Shown here one piece after another: positions 52,951-60,675 of a stretch of 64,000 nt of DNA. The notes beneath the pieces are model-generated. The model was given only the letters and a program-made list of their open reading frames with translations. It did no database searches and was not told the origin of the DNA. Made by a program: the position numbers and the translations under genes. The stretch covers positions 496,505 to 560,504 of the forward strand of contig DEVL01000003.1 in assembly GCA_002363385.1 (NCBI GenBank), given 5' to 3'. Positions within the stretch are counted from its first letter, which is position 1, and every line of letters starts with the position of its first letter. The stretch comes from Stenotrophomonas maltophilia. Its GTDB lineage: Bacteria > Pseudomonadota > Gammaproteobacteria > Xanthomonadales > Xanthomonadaceae.

Positions 52951-54465
52951 ATGCCGCTCACCGGCCCTGCGTTGGGTGCCCTGCGGATCCTGCTGATCGA
53001 GGATTCGCCGGAAGACGCCGAACTGATGTGCGAGCAGATGCTCGACGCCGGCCTGGAGGCCGGCTTCGAGCGGGTCGAGAGCGCGCAGGAACTGCGTGAG
53101 GCGCTGGCGCGCGCCGCGCCGGACATCGTGCTGTCGGACCTGAGCATGCCCGGCTTCTCCGGCAATGAAGCGCTGCAGATCGTGCGCGCCGCGTTGCCGG
53201 AGGTGCCCTTCATCTTCGTGTCCGGCACGATGGGCGAGGAAAACGCCGTGGCCGCTCTGCACCAGGGCGCCAACGATTACATCATCAAGCACCAGCCGGC
53301 GCGCCTGCCTTCGGCGGTGGCCCGGGCCGTGCGCGAAGCACGCAGCGCGATGGACCGCCAGCGGGTGGAAGCCGAGCTGATGCGCGCCCAGCGCCTGGAA
53401 AGCCTGTCGCTGCTGGCCGCTGGGCTGAGCCACGATCTGCGCAACATCCTGCAGCCGCTGCTGATCATGCCGGACCTGCTCAAGGCACGGACCGACGATC
53501 CGCAGCTGCACCATCTGGCCGACATCATCGCCGAGTGCGGCCGACGCGGTCATGAGATGGCCGAATCGATGCTCTCCTTCGTGCGCGGCTCGCGCAATAC
53601 GAGCGAACACATCTGCCTGGCCCATCTGTTCGAAGGCGTGGAGCTGCTCCTGCGCAGCAACCTGCCGGCCAAGGTCACCCTGCACCTGGAGGTGGCCGAT
53701 GGCCTGGCCGTGGATGCCAACTACACCGAGCTGCAGCAGGTCCTGCTCAATCTGTCCTTGAACGGTATCCAGGCCATGCCCGATGGCGGTCGGCTGACGT
53801 TGCGTGCTGCGGCCGCCGCCGATACCCATGGCGAGGACTGGCTGCGGATCACGGTGTCTGATGAAGGCATCGGCATGGATGCGCAGACGCTGTCCAATCT
53901 CTTCAATCCGTTCTTCACCACCAAGGCGACCGGTACCGGGCTTGGCCTGATTTCCTGCAAGCGCATCGTCGAAGGTGCGCACGGCACCATCCAGGTCGAC
54001 AGCACGCCCGGAATCGGCACGCGGTTCGAGGTGCTGCTGCCGATGCAGGTGCTGACCTACACCGCCGACACCGTGGACGGGCCGATCATCGCCGGCGCGG
54101 GGCAGTCAATCCTGGTGGTGGATGGCGAGGCCACGCGGCTGTCACTGCTGGGCAACGCGTTGTCCAGCCAGGGCTATCACCTGCAGTTGGCCTCCGACGG
54201 CGCCGCCGCGCTGCGCTGGATGCAGCAGGAGAGCATGCCGGCCCTGGTGATCGCTGATGCCGGCTCCAAGCTGCTCTCGGCCAGCCATCTGCTCGGCGAG
54301 ATGGCCGCGCTGGGCTACCGTGGCCCGGCGCTGGTGCTGGAGGAGGCCGACGTCGCCGTGCCGCTGGCGGTGTTTCCGCCCAGTATCAACGTGCACGTGT
54401 TGCGCAAGCCGCTGGAAATGCAGCAGGTGTTCCGTTCGGTCGCCGAAGCGCTGCAGACCGCCTGA
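52951..54465 (+). CDS. Hybrid regulator: REC, histidine kinase core, degenerate REC
   Basis: This 504-residue soluble protein has an N-terminal receiver (RILLIEDSPEDAELM, D63 in VLSDLSMPGFSG). A HisKA domain follows with H161 in AGLSHDLRNILQPL, then HATPase_c (NLSLNGIQAMPDGG, DEGIGMDAQTLSNLFNPFFTTK, GTGLGLISCKRIVEG). A C-terminal receiver-like domain is partly degenerate: VVDGEATRL has one acidic residue of the usual pair, candidate D436 lies in LVIADAGSK, and K is present in LRKPLEM. The layout suits a phosphorelay that passes phosphate from the membrane kinase. The stop abuts the convergent Anbu gene. Confidence 0.9.
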   Translation: MPLTGPALGALRILLIEDSPEDAELMCEQMLDAGLEAGFERVESAQELREALARAAPDIVLSDLSMPGFSGNEALQIVRAALPEVPFIFVSGTMGEENAVAALHQGANDYIIKHQPARLPSAVARAVREARSAMDRQRVEAELMRAQRLESLSLLAAGLSHDLRNILQPLLIMPDLLKARTDDPQLHHLADIIAECGRRGHEMAESMLSFVRGSRNTSEHICLAHLFEGVELLLRSNLPAKVTLHLEVADGLAVDANYTELQQVLLNLSLNGIQAMPDGGRLTLRAAAAADTHGEDWLRITVSDEGIGMDAQTLSNLFNPFFTTKATGTGLGLISCKRIVEGAHGTIQVDSTPGIGTRFEVLLPMQVLTYTADTVDGPIIAGAGQSILVVDGEATRLSLLGNALSSQGYHLQLASDGAAALRWMQQESMPALVIADAGSKLLSASHLLGEMAALGYRGPALVLEEADVAVPLAVFPPSINVHVLRKPLEMQQVFRSVAEALQTA

Positions 54466-55200
54466 TCAGGCTTCCCACGGGAACGAGGGCAGGCTGGCGA
54501 CGGCCTGTTCGAGCTTGTGCGACCAGCTGCCATGGATCTCCGCGTACAACGGGCTGTCACCGGCCAGGCGCATGCGCTGGGTGATCCGCAGGTCATCCCT
54601 GCGGATCAGCACCAGATCCACTGGCAGGCCGACGGACAGGTTGGATCGAATGGTCGAGTCCAGCGATACGATGGCCGTGCGCGCCGCGTCTTCCAGGCGG
54701 GTCTGCGGGCGGAGGATGCGATCCAGGATCGGCTTGCCGTACTTGGACTCGCCGATCTGCAGGAAAGGGGTCTCCGGCGACGCCGCAATGGCGTTGCCAA
54801 GCGGATAGATCATGTACAGGCCGGGATGTTCGCCGCCGATCTGACCGCCCAGGATCAACGTCGCCTGGGTCACGATGCCGTCCTGCCCGGCCTCATGCGT
54901 GCTGGATTTGACCTGGCTGTCCAGCAGCACGCGACCCACGTACTCGGCCACTTCGAACAGGTGGCGGTAGGCGCGCAGGTTCTCGGGCCGTTGTTCCTCC
55001 ACATCGCGGCGCAGGCGCGAGATCAGCAGCTGGGTCGTCGCCAGGTTGCCGGCGGCCATGATGACGAAGGCCGCTTCACCGGGAAACTCGAACTCGTGCA
55101 GCTTGCGGTGCACGCGCACGTCGTCCAGCGAGGCGTTGGTGCGGGTGTCGGCGGCGAAGACCAGGCCTTCGTCCACCTCGATGCCGACGCAATAGGTCAT
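54466..55200 (-). CDS. Anbu (bacterial proteasome homologue) peptidase
   Basis: This 244-residue Ntn-hydrolase-fold protein starts MTYCVGIEVDEGLVFAADTRTNASLDDV. After removal of Met, T2 would be the N-terminal nucleophile of a proteasome-like beta subunit. The family (Anbu/BPH) forms lock-washer or ring assemblies; its substrate is not established. In many genomes it sits with an ATP-grasp enzyme, an alpha-E protein and a transglutaminase-like protein. None of these is within this window. It is convergent with the hybrid regulator with no gap. Confidence 0.88.
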   Translation of the reverse strand: MTYCVGIEVDEGLVFAADTRTNASLDDVRVHRKLHEFEFPGEAAFVIMAAGNLATTQLLISRLRRDVEEQRPENLRAYRHLFEVAEYVGRVLLDSQVKSSTHEAGQDGIVTQATLILGGQIGGEHPGLYMIYPLGNAIAASPETPFLQIGESKYGKPILDRILRPQTRLEDAARTAIVSLDSTIRSNLSVGLPVDLVLIRRDDLRITQRMRLAGDSPLYAEIHGSWSHKLEQAVASLPSFPWEA

Positions 55201-55284
55201 GTCGGTGTCCTATGATGTGCACCCCGATTCTATGCGTTGGCCCTGTTGCCCCCGTGTGGATTCGCCCCACGTACGCTGAATACC

Positions 55285-55776
55285 ATGACCACTGCGCTCC
55301 TGAGCCTGGGCAGCAACCTGCAGCCGCAACAGCACCTTCACGCCGCGGTGGAGGCGCTGCGCGCGCGCTTCGGCGCGATCGCGGTCTCGCCGGCCTACCG
55401 TACCGCGGCGGTCGGCTTCGACGGCCCGGATTTCCTCAACAACGCCGTGGCGATCCAGACCGATCTGCCGCTGCAGACGCTGGATGACTGGCTGCACGCG
55501 CTGGAGGATGCCCACGGGCGTGACCGCAGCGGCCCGCGCTTCAGTGACCGCACTTTGGACATCGATGTGGTGTTCTACGGCGATCTGATCGTGGAAGGCC
55601 CCGGCCATCTGCGCATTCCGCGGCCGGAGCTCAAGCACGCCTTCGTGCTCAAGCCGCTGGCCGACATCGCCCCGGACTTCCGCGACCCGGTCAGCGGGCT
55701 GACCCTGGAGGCGCTGTGGCGCGCCCATCGGCAGTTCGGCGAGCCGTTCGAGACGATGGAGCTGGTGTCCGGGTAA
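55285..55776 (+). CDS. folK: 2-amino-4-hydroxy-6-hydroxymethyldihydropteridine pyrophosphokinase
   Basis: This 163-residue HPPK transfers pyrophosphate from ATP to hydroxymethyl-dihydropterin in folate synthesis. Signatures: SLGSNLQPQQHLHAAVEALR at the N terminus, AYRTAAVGFDGPDFLNNAVAI, and the metal/ATP block GPRFSDRTLDIDVVFYGD. The start is the ATG at 55285 (MTTALLSLGSNL). It is divergent from the Anbu gene and convergent with the pteridine reductase gene. Confidence 0.94.
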   Translation: MTTALLSLGSNLQPQQHLHAAVEALRARFGAIAVSPAYRTAAVGFDGPDFLNNAVAIQTDLPLQTLDDWLHALEDAHGRDRSGPRFSDRTLDIDVVFYGDLIVEGPGHLRIPRPELKHAFVLKPLADIAPDFRDPVSGLTLEALWRAHRQFGEPFETMELVSG

Positions 55777-55809
55777 TCAGGCACTACCGGGTGGCGGTCC
55801 AAGCGACGG

Positions 55810-56547
55810 TCATGACAACGTGCGCCCACCGTCCACGCGCAGCGTGTGACCGGTGACGAACGCGGCCTCGGTAGCCAGCCAGTACACGGCCTCGGCGATC
55901 TCCTCCACCGTGCCGGTGCGGGCCAGCGGGGTGCGTGCCAGCAGCGCCTGCTGGGCGAAATCGTCCTTGCCCTGTTCCGGCCACAGGATCGCCCCGGGCG
56001 CGACCGCATTGACCCGCACCTTGGGCGCCAGCTCCAGCGCCAGCGAGCGGGTGACCATCTCCAGCGCGGCTTTGGCGGCTGCGTACACCGGGTGGTCGCG
56101 CATCGGCTGGGTACCGTGCAGATCGGTCAGGTTGACGATGCTGCCCTGCTGGCGGCGCAGGTGCGGCGCGGCGGTCTGGGCCAGCAGCAACGGCGCGCGC
56201 GCATTGACCGCGAACAGGTCGTCCCACTGCGCGGCGGTGATCTGGCCGAGCAGGGTGGGGTAGAAGTTGGAGGCGTTGTTGACCAGCGTGTCCAGCCGGC
56301 CGAACTGGGCCACGGTCTGGTCGATCAGATCGGGCAGGGCATCGGCATCGCGCAGATCCGCCTGCAGGGCCAGCACGCTGCCCGGGCGCAGCATGTCCAT
56401 GTCGAAGGCCATCTGCTGCAGCTCGGTGGTGGAGGTGTGGGCATGCAGCACCACCGACCAGCCACAGGCGTGGAACTGGCGGGCGATGGCCGCGCCGATC
56501 CGGCGCGCGCTGCCGGTGATCAGCGCCACGGGGGCGGTATCGGTCAT
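55810..56547 (-). CDS. folM: Pteridine reductase (FolM-type SDR)
   Basis: This 245-residue short-chain dehydrogenase has the TGSARRIGAAIA cofactor motif. The TGxxxRxG pattern with Arg distinguishes pteridine reductases from ordinary SDRs, and arginine there favours NADPH. The catalytic YAAAK and VNNASNFYP motifs are present. It should reduce dihydrofolate or pterins. The neighbouring folK supports a folate/pterin role. It is convergent with folK. Confidence 0.87.
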   Translation of the reverse strand: MTDTAPVALITGSARRIGAAIARQFHACGWSVVLHAHTSTTELQQMAFDMDMLRPGSVLALQADLRDADALPDLIDQTVAQFGRLDTLVNNASNFYPTLLGQITAAQWDDLFAVNARAPLLLAQTAAPHLRRQQGSIVNLTDLHGTQPMRDHPVYAAAKAALEMVTRSLALELAPKVRVNAVAPGAILWPEQGKDDFAQQALLARTPLARTGTVEEIAEAVYWLATEAAFVTGHTLRVDGGRTLS

Positions 56548-56603
56548 CGGGGGTACTCCCTGCTCAGGCTATGCTGTGCATTGTCACCGCAATCGCCCGC
56601 GCC

Positions 56604-57788
56604 ATGCATTCCCCACTGCCCACCCCCGAATCCGACGCCCTGGCCCACAGCGACGAGCTGGCTGCGGCGCTGCGCGCTGAAATCTTCGCCAATGGCGGCG
56701 CGATGCCGTTCTCCCGCTTCATGGAGCTGAGCCTGTATGCGCCCGGTTGGGGGTACTACAGCGCCGGTGCCAGCAAGTTCGGTGCCGCCGGCGATTTCAC
56801 CACCTCGCCGGAAATCGGCGCGCTGTTCGCCGCGACCCTGGCCAATGCGGTCGCCCCGGTGATGCAGCAGCTCGGCCCGGAAGCGCGTTTCATGGAGGTC
56901 GGTGGCGGCAGCGGCGCCTTCGCCGAGGTGATGCTCAAGCGCATGCTGGAGCTGGATGCGCTTCCCGAACGTTACGCCATCCTGGAGCCCAGCGCGGACC
57001 TGCGCGAGCGTCAGCGCGAGCGGCTGGAGAAGGCGCTGATCCCGCCGGTGTTCGCCCTGGTGGAGTGGCTGGACCGCCCGTTCGACGACGACTGGGACGG
57101 CATGGTGTTCGCCAACGAGGTGATCGATGCGTTGCCGACGCCGCGCTTCCTCGCCCGTGACGGCATGATCTATGAAGAAACCGTTGAGCTGGATGCGCAG
57201 GGCGCGTTCGTGCGTGGCGCGCAGCCGGCCGATGCGATGCTCACCGCGGCAGTCCGGCACGTAGAGCGCTACCGTGAAAAACCCTTCGCCGATGGTTACC
57301 GGTCCGAACTGCTGCCGCAGCTGCCGTACTGGATCCAGGCGATCGCCGGCGGCCTGAAGCGCGGCGCGATGCTGTTCGTCGATTACGGCTATCCGCGCAA
57401 CGAGTATTACCAGGACGACCGCAACGACGGCACGGTGCGCGCGTTCTACCGCCACCACGTGCACAACGATCTGTACCGCTGGCCGGGCCTGCAGGACCTC
57501 ACCGCTTCGGTGGATTTCACCGCGCTGGCCGAATCCGGCACCGGCGCCGGATTCGAACTGGCCGGTTACTGCACGCAGGCCAGTTTCCTGCTTGGTAACG
57601 GGCTGGACGCGCTGCTGGAAAAGGCCGATGCGCGTACCGATGAAATCGGCCGCGTGCGTCTGCGCGATCAGGTCAAGAAGCTGACGCTGCCCACCGAGAT
57701 GGGCGAGCGCTTCCAGGTGATGGGCTTCCAGCGTGATGTCGACTTCGAAGCGGCGTTCGAACTCGGCGATCTGACCTGGCGTCTGTAA
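56604..57788 (+). CDS. NDUFAF7/MidA-type SAM-dependent methyltransferase
   Basis: This 394-residue protein belongs to the Methyltransf_28 (DUF185) family. Typical blocks are GGAMPFSRFMELSLYAPGWGYYSAGASKFGAAGDFTTSPEI, the SAM motif FMEVGGGSGAFAEVML, FANEVIDALPTPRF and FVDYGYPRNEYY. The eukaryotic relative methylates an arginine of complex I subunit NDUFS2; a bacterial protein-arginine target is possible but unproven. The start is the ATG at 56604. The VanZ-like gene follows 1 nt after its stop. Confidence 0.88.
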   Translation: MHSPLPTPESDALAHSDELAAALRAEIFANGGAMPFSRFMELSLYAPGWGYYSAGASKFGAAGDFTTSPEIGALFAATLANAVAPVMQQLGPEARFMEVGGGSGAFAEVMLKRMLELDALPERYAILEPSADLRERQRERLEKALIPPVFALVEWLDRPFDDDWDGMVFANEVIDALPTPRFLARDGMIYEETVELDAQGAFVRGAQPADAMLTAAVRHVERYREKPFADGYRSELLPQLPYWIQAIAGGLKRGAMLFVDYGYPRNEYYQDDRNDGTVRAFYRHHVHNDLYRWPGLQDLTASVDFTALAESGTGAGFELAGYCTQASFLLGNGLDALLEKADARTDEIGRVRLRDQVKKLTLPTEMGERFQVMGFQRDVDFEAAFELGDLTWRL

Positions 57789-57789
57789 G

Positions 57790-58179
57790 GTGGCGGCGAC
57801 ACCCGTGTTGAAGCTGCTGCGCTGGCCGCGGTTCTGGCTGGCGTTGTGGTGGCTGGCGGTGCTCGGCACCATCGTGGTCTGCCTGATCCCGCCGCCGCCG
57901 ATCCCGTTGCCGGAAAACAGCGACAAGGTGGAGCACTTCCTCGCCTATTTCCTGCTGGCCGCATCCGCGGTGCAGATCTATCAGCGCCGCGCGGCGCTGA
58001 TCTGGGCGGCAGTCGGCCTGGTCGCGCTGGGCATCGGCATCGAAGTCGCGCAGGGTGCCTTGACCGTCAACCGCATGGCCGACCCCATGGATGCGCTGGC
58101 CAACAGCGTTGGCGTGCTGGCCGGCATGGCGATCGTGTTCACCCCGCTGCGCGATCTGCTGCTGCGCCTGCGCGGTTGA
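57790..58179 (+). CDS. VanZ family membrane protein
   Basis: This 129-residue integral membrane protein has about four hydrophobic helices and the VanZ-like blocks LPENSDKVEHFLAYFLLAASA and GIGIEVAQGALTVNRMADPMDALANSVGVLAG. Its function is unknown; the VanZ name comes from teicoplanin resistance but most members are uncharacterised. The start is a GTG at 57790 (GTG at 57805 also possible). It is coupled to the methyltransferase gene. Confidence 0.8.
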   Translation: MAATPVLKLLRWPRFWLALWWLAVLGTIVVCLIPPPPIPLPENSDKVEHFLAYFLLAASAVQIYQRRAALIWAAVGLVALGIGIEVAQGALTVNRMADPMDALANSVGVLAGMAIVFTPLRDLLLRLRG

Positions 58180-58207
58180 TGCGTGTGACGCAGGCGACCC
58201 ATGACGG

Positions 58208-58229
58208 GTAGTGCCGGCCGCTGGCCGGC
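58208..58229 (+). repeat. SMAG-type REP element
   Basis: GTAG (58208-58211) followed by the GCCGGCC-GCT-GGCCGGC palindrome (58213-58229), between the convergent VanZ-like and GH20 genes. Identical in core to the units at 4324 and 40227. Confidence 0.75.
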
Positions 58230-58244
58230 ACCCCGGTGCCCGAG

Positions 58245-60581
58245 TTACCGCGGCAACAGCGTCATCTCATCCAGCACCCACATCGTCGGCCGGGTGTCGC
58301 CGGTGAAGCGCACGCACAGGTTCTGCGTACCCTTGAGCGAACGCGGCAGTGCTGCCTCCAGTGTGATGAACCCATCGGCGCCGGGTGCGGCCGGCAGCTT
58401 CACGCTGGCCAGCGGCTTGCCAGTGCACTGCCCGCCGAGGATGTCCATCTCACCGTGTGCGCTGCGCTTGGGCGCGAAGCGGCGGTTCGGCTCGTCGTGG
58501 GCCAGCTGGAAGTAGTACGGGATCTGCCCGGCCCGCACGCGCAGTTTGGCGATGCCATCCACATCCGCGTCCTTCCACAACCAGCACGGGTTGAAGATGT
58601 CCACGTTGAAGATCGCACGCTCGCCATCGGTCGGGCCGTCATCTTCCAGGCGCAGCAGCAGCTGGCCCTTGCCCGGGCACTGCGCGAGATGTTCGTCGGT
58701 CCGCGACAGCAGCGACGTGGCCGTGACATCGAAGCGGCTGGCGGCCTTGGCCAACGCCTGGCCGTTGAAGAACGTGGCGGCCTGCAGCGCCACCGGCAAC
58801 GGCTGCTGCAGCGGGACGGTGTAGCGGGGGGACTGCGCGGTGACCGCGCTGCCGTCCACGCTGTAGTGGATGTCATAGCCGAGCGGCGTACTCAACGCCA
58901 GCGTTGCGGTGCCGGCGCTGCGATCGTCACGGCTGTCCAGTTCCACCTGGAAGGGCGTCTGCGCATACGCGATGCCCATCGCCTGGTAACGCTGCAGCTG
59001 TGCCGGCAGGCGCGTCAGGAAGTCCGCATAGTCGCGGCGCTCGCGCGGCGACCAGCCGGTCTCGGCCACGGCCGCCAGGCGCGGGAACAGGTTGTGCTGC
59101 AGGCGCGCGTAGCTGCGCGTGTGTTCGGTGAACATGTTGGCCTGCAGGCCGAGGATGTGATGCTGCTTGTCCTTGGCCAGTGCGTCCGGCACCGGCTCGA
59201 AGCCGTACACGCGCCCCAGCGGAATCGTCGCCGGGCGGCCCGGCGGTTCGTTCGGCGAGTTGGTCTGCAGGTAGTCCATGTACATGTCGGTCACCGGCGA
59301 CATGACCACGTCGTGACCCTCGCTGGCGGCCTTCAGGCCGCCTTCGGTGCCGCGCCAGGACATCACCGTGGCTTCCGGCGGAAGCCCGCCCTCGAGGATT
59401 TCATCCCAGCCGATCAGGCGCCGGTCGTGCTTTTCCAGGAAGGTTTCCAGGCGCTTGATGATGTGGCTCTGCATCTCCATTTCATCGCCGGCACCCAGCT
59501 CGCGCATGCGTGCCTGCACCCGCGCGGAGGCTTCCCACTGGTCCTTGACCGCTTCATCGCCGCCCACGTGCACGTACTTGGCCGGGAACAACGCGATGAC
59601 TTCCTCCAGCACGTTCTCCAGGAACGTGAAGGTGCTGTCTTCCGTGTTGAACAGATTGGGGAACACCCCCCATTCGCTCAGCGGCTTGAGCGGTGTCTCG
59701 GTGGTGCCGAGTTCCGGGTAGGCCGCGATCGCGGCGGTAGCGTGGCCGGGCACGTCGATCTCGGGAATCACCTGGATATGGCGCGCGGCGGCATACGCGA
59801 TCACCTCGCGGATCTGGTCCTGCGTATAGAAGCCGCAGTACGGGCGCTCGGCGCCGGTGACCGGATCGCGGCCACCATCACCGGCCGGAATGCGGCAACT
59901 GCCGACGCCGGTCAGCTTCGGGTAGCGCTTGATCTCCATGCGCCAGCCCTGGTCATCGGTGAGATGCCAATGGAAGGTGTTGAGCTTCTGCTCGGCCATC
60001 GCATCGAGGACCTGCTTGATCTCATCCAGGCTCTGGAAGTGGCGGGCCGAATCGAGCATCAGGCCACGCCAGCTGAAACGGGGCGCATCGTCGATGCGCA
60101 GCGCCGGGAGCTTGCCATCGCTGCCGCCGGTGAGCAGCTGCGAGAGCGTGGCCGCCCCGTAGAACAGGCCGGCTTCGGTGGCGGCCTGCACGGTCACGCC
60201 ACGCGCGTCGGAACGCAGCTGGTAGCCCTCGGCACCGGTCTTGAGCGCGGCGTCGAGCACGAAGCGGATGCCGTTCTGTTCGCGTCCTTCGTTGACCGTC
60301 ACCGCCGGACCACCGCTGTCACGCAGCAGGGTGGCGAACTGCGTGGCGACGCGCTGGGCGGCCTGGCCTTGTGCATGAACCTGCGTGGCGGCCGTCACTG
60401 TGTAGCCGGCGCCCTCGAGGCGGTCGACCTTGGCGGGCGCGGGGATCAGCATCAGCGAGCCGGGTCGGGCACGCGGGCCGTCCGGTGCCTGCGCATCGGT
60501 GGCCTGGGCCCGCGGTGCGATGGAGAGGGCCAGTGCGAAGGAAAGCAGCGACAGCGAGGTACGACGGGTGCGGGTGTGCAT
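58245..60581 (-). CDS. GH20 beta-N-acetylhexosaminidase
   Basis: This 778-residue secreted glycosidase removes terminal GlcNAc/GalNAc from chito-oligosaccharides or N-glycans. It has a signal peptide (SLLSFALALSIAPRAQA), a GH20b domain (residues about 40-150), the GH20 barrel with RGLMLDSARHF, WHLTDDQGWR, PEIDVPGH and the catalytic Asp-Glu pair in HVGGDEAV, and a C-terminal extra domain with CWLWKDADVDG and TLLPR. The start is the ATG at 60581 with AAAGGA upstream. It follows the TonB receptor gene in the same direction after 94 nt. Confidence 0.93.
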   Translation of the reverse strand: MHTRTRRTSLSLLSFALALSIAPRAQATDAQAPDGPRARPGSLMLIPAPAKVDRLEGAGYTVTAATQVHAQGQAAQRVATQFATLLRDSGGPAVTVNEGREQNGIRFVLDAALKTGAEGYQLRSDARGVTVQAATEAGLFYGAATLSQLLTGGSDGKLPALRIDDAPRFSWRGLMLDSARHFQSLDEIKQVLDAMAEQKLNTFHWHLTDDQGWRMEIKRYPKLTGVGSCRIPAGDGGRDPVTGAERPYCGFYTQDQIREVIAYAAARHIQVIPEIDVPGHATAAIAAYPELGTTETPLKPLSEWGVFPNLFNTEDSTFTFLENVLEEVIALFPAKYVHVGGDEAVKDQWEASARVQARMRELGAGDEMEMQSHIIKRLETFLEKHDRRLIGWDEILEGGLPPEATVMSWRGTEGGLKAASEGHDVVMSPVTDMYMDYLQTNSPNEPPGRPATIPLGRVYGFEPVPDALAKDKQHHILGLQANMFTEHTRSYARLQHNLFPRLAAVAETGWSPRERRDYADFLTRLPAQLQRYQAMGIAYAQTPFQVELDSRDDRSAGTATLALSTPLGYDIHYSVDGSAVTAQSPRYTVPLQQPLPVALQAATFFNGQALAKAASRFDVTATSLLSRTDEHLAQCPGKGQLLLRLEDDGPTDGERAIFNVDIFNPCWLWKDADVDGIAKLRVRAGQIPYYFQLAHDEPNRRFAPKRSAHGEMDILGGQCTGKPLASVKLPAAPGADGFITLEAALPRSLKGTQNLCVRFTGDTRPTMWVLDEMTLLPR

Positions 60582-60616
60582 CGGGTCATTCCTTTGTAGC
60601 GATTCGGGTTCCACCT

Positions 60617-60654
60617 GTGAAAACGGGCCCGGAGATCCGGGCCCGTTTCAGGTG
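60617..60654 (-). terminator. strong hairpin between TonB receptor and GH20 genes
   Basis: AAACGGGCCCGG (60621-60632) pairs with CCGGGCCCGTTT (60637-60648) over a 4-nt loop, with outer arms CACCTG/CAGGTG extending it. On the minus strand a UUUU run closes the far arm. It would reduce read-through from the receptor gene into GH20. Confidence 0.75.
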
Positions 60655-60675
60655 TGCAGCGTACTACCGGGGCAA

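Noticed and set aside
55770..55790. GGTAGTGCC on the minus strand resembling a SMAG head
   Set aside because: The following sequence does not form the required palindrome, so it is at most a decayed fragment.
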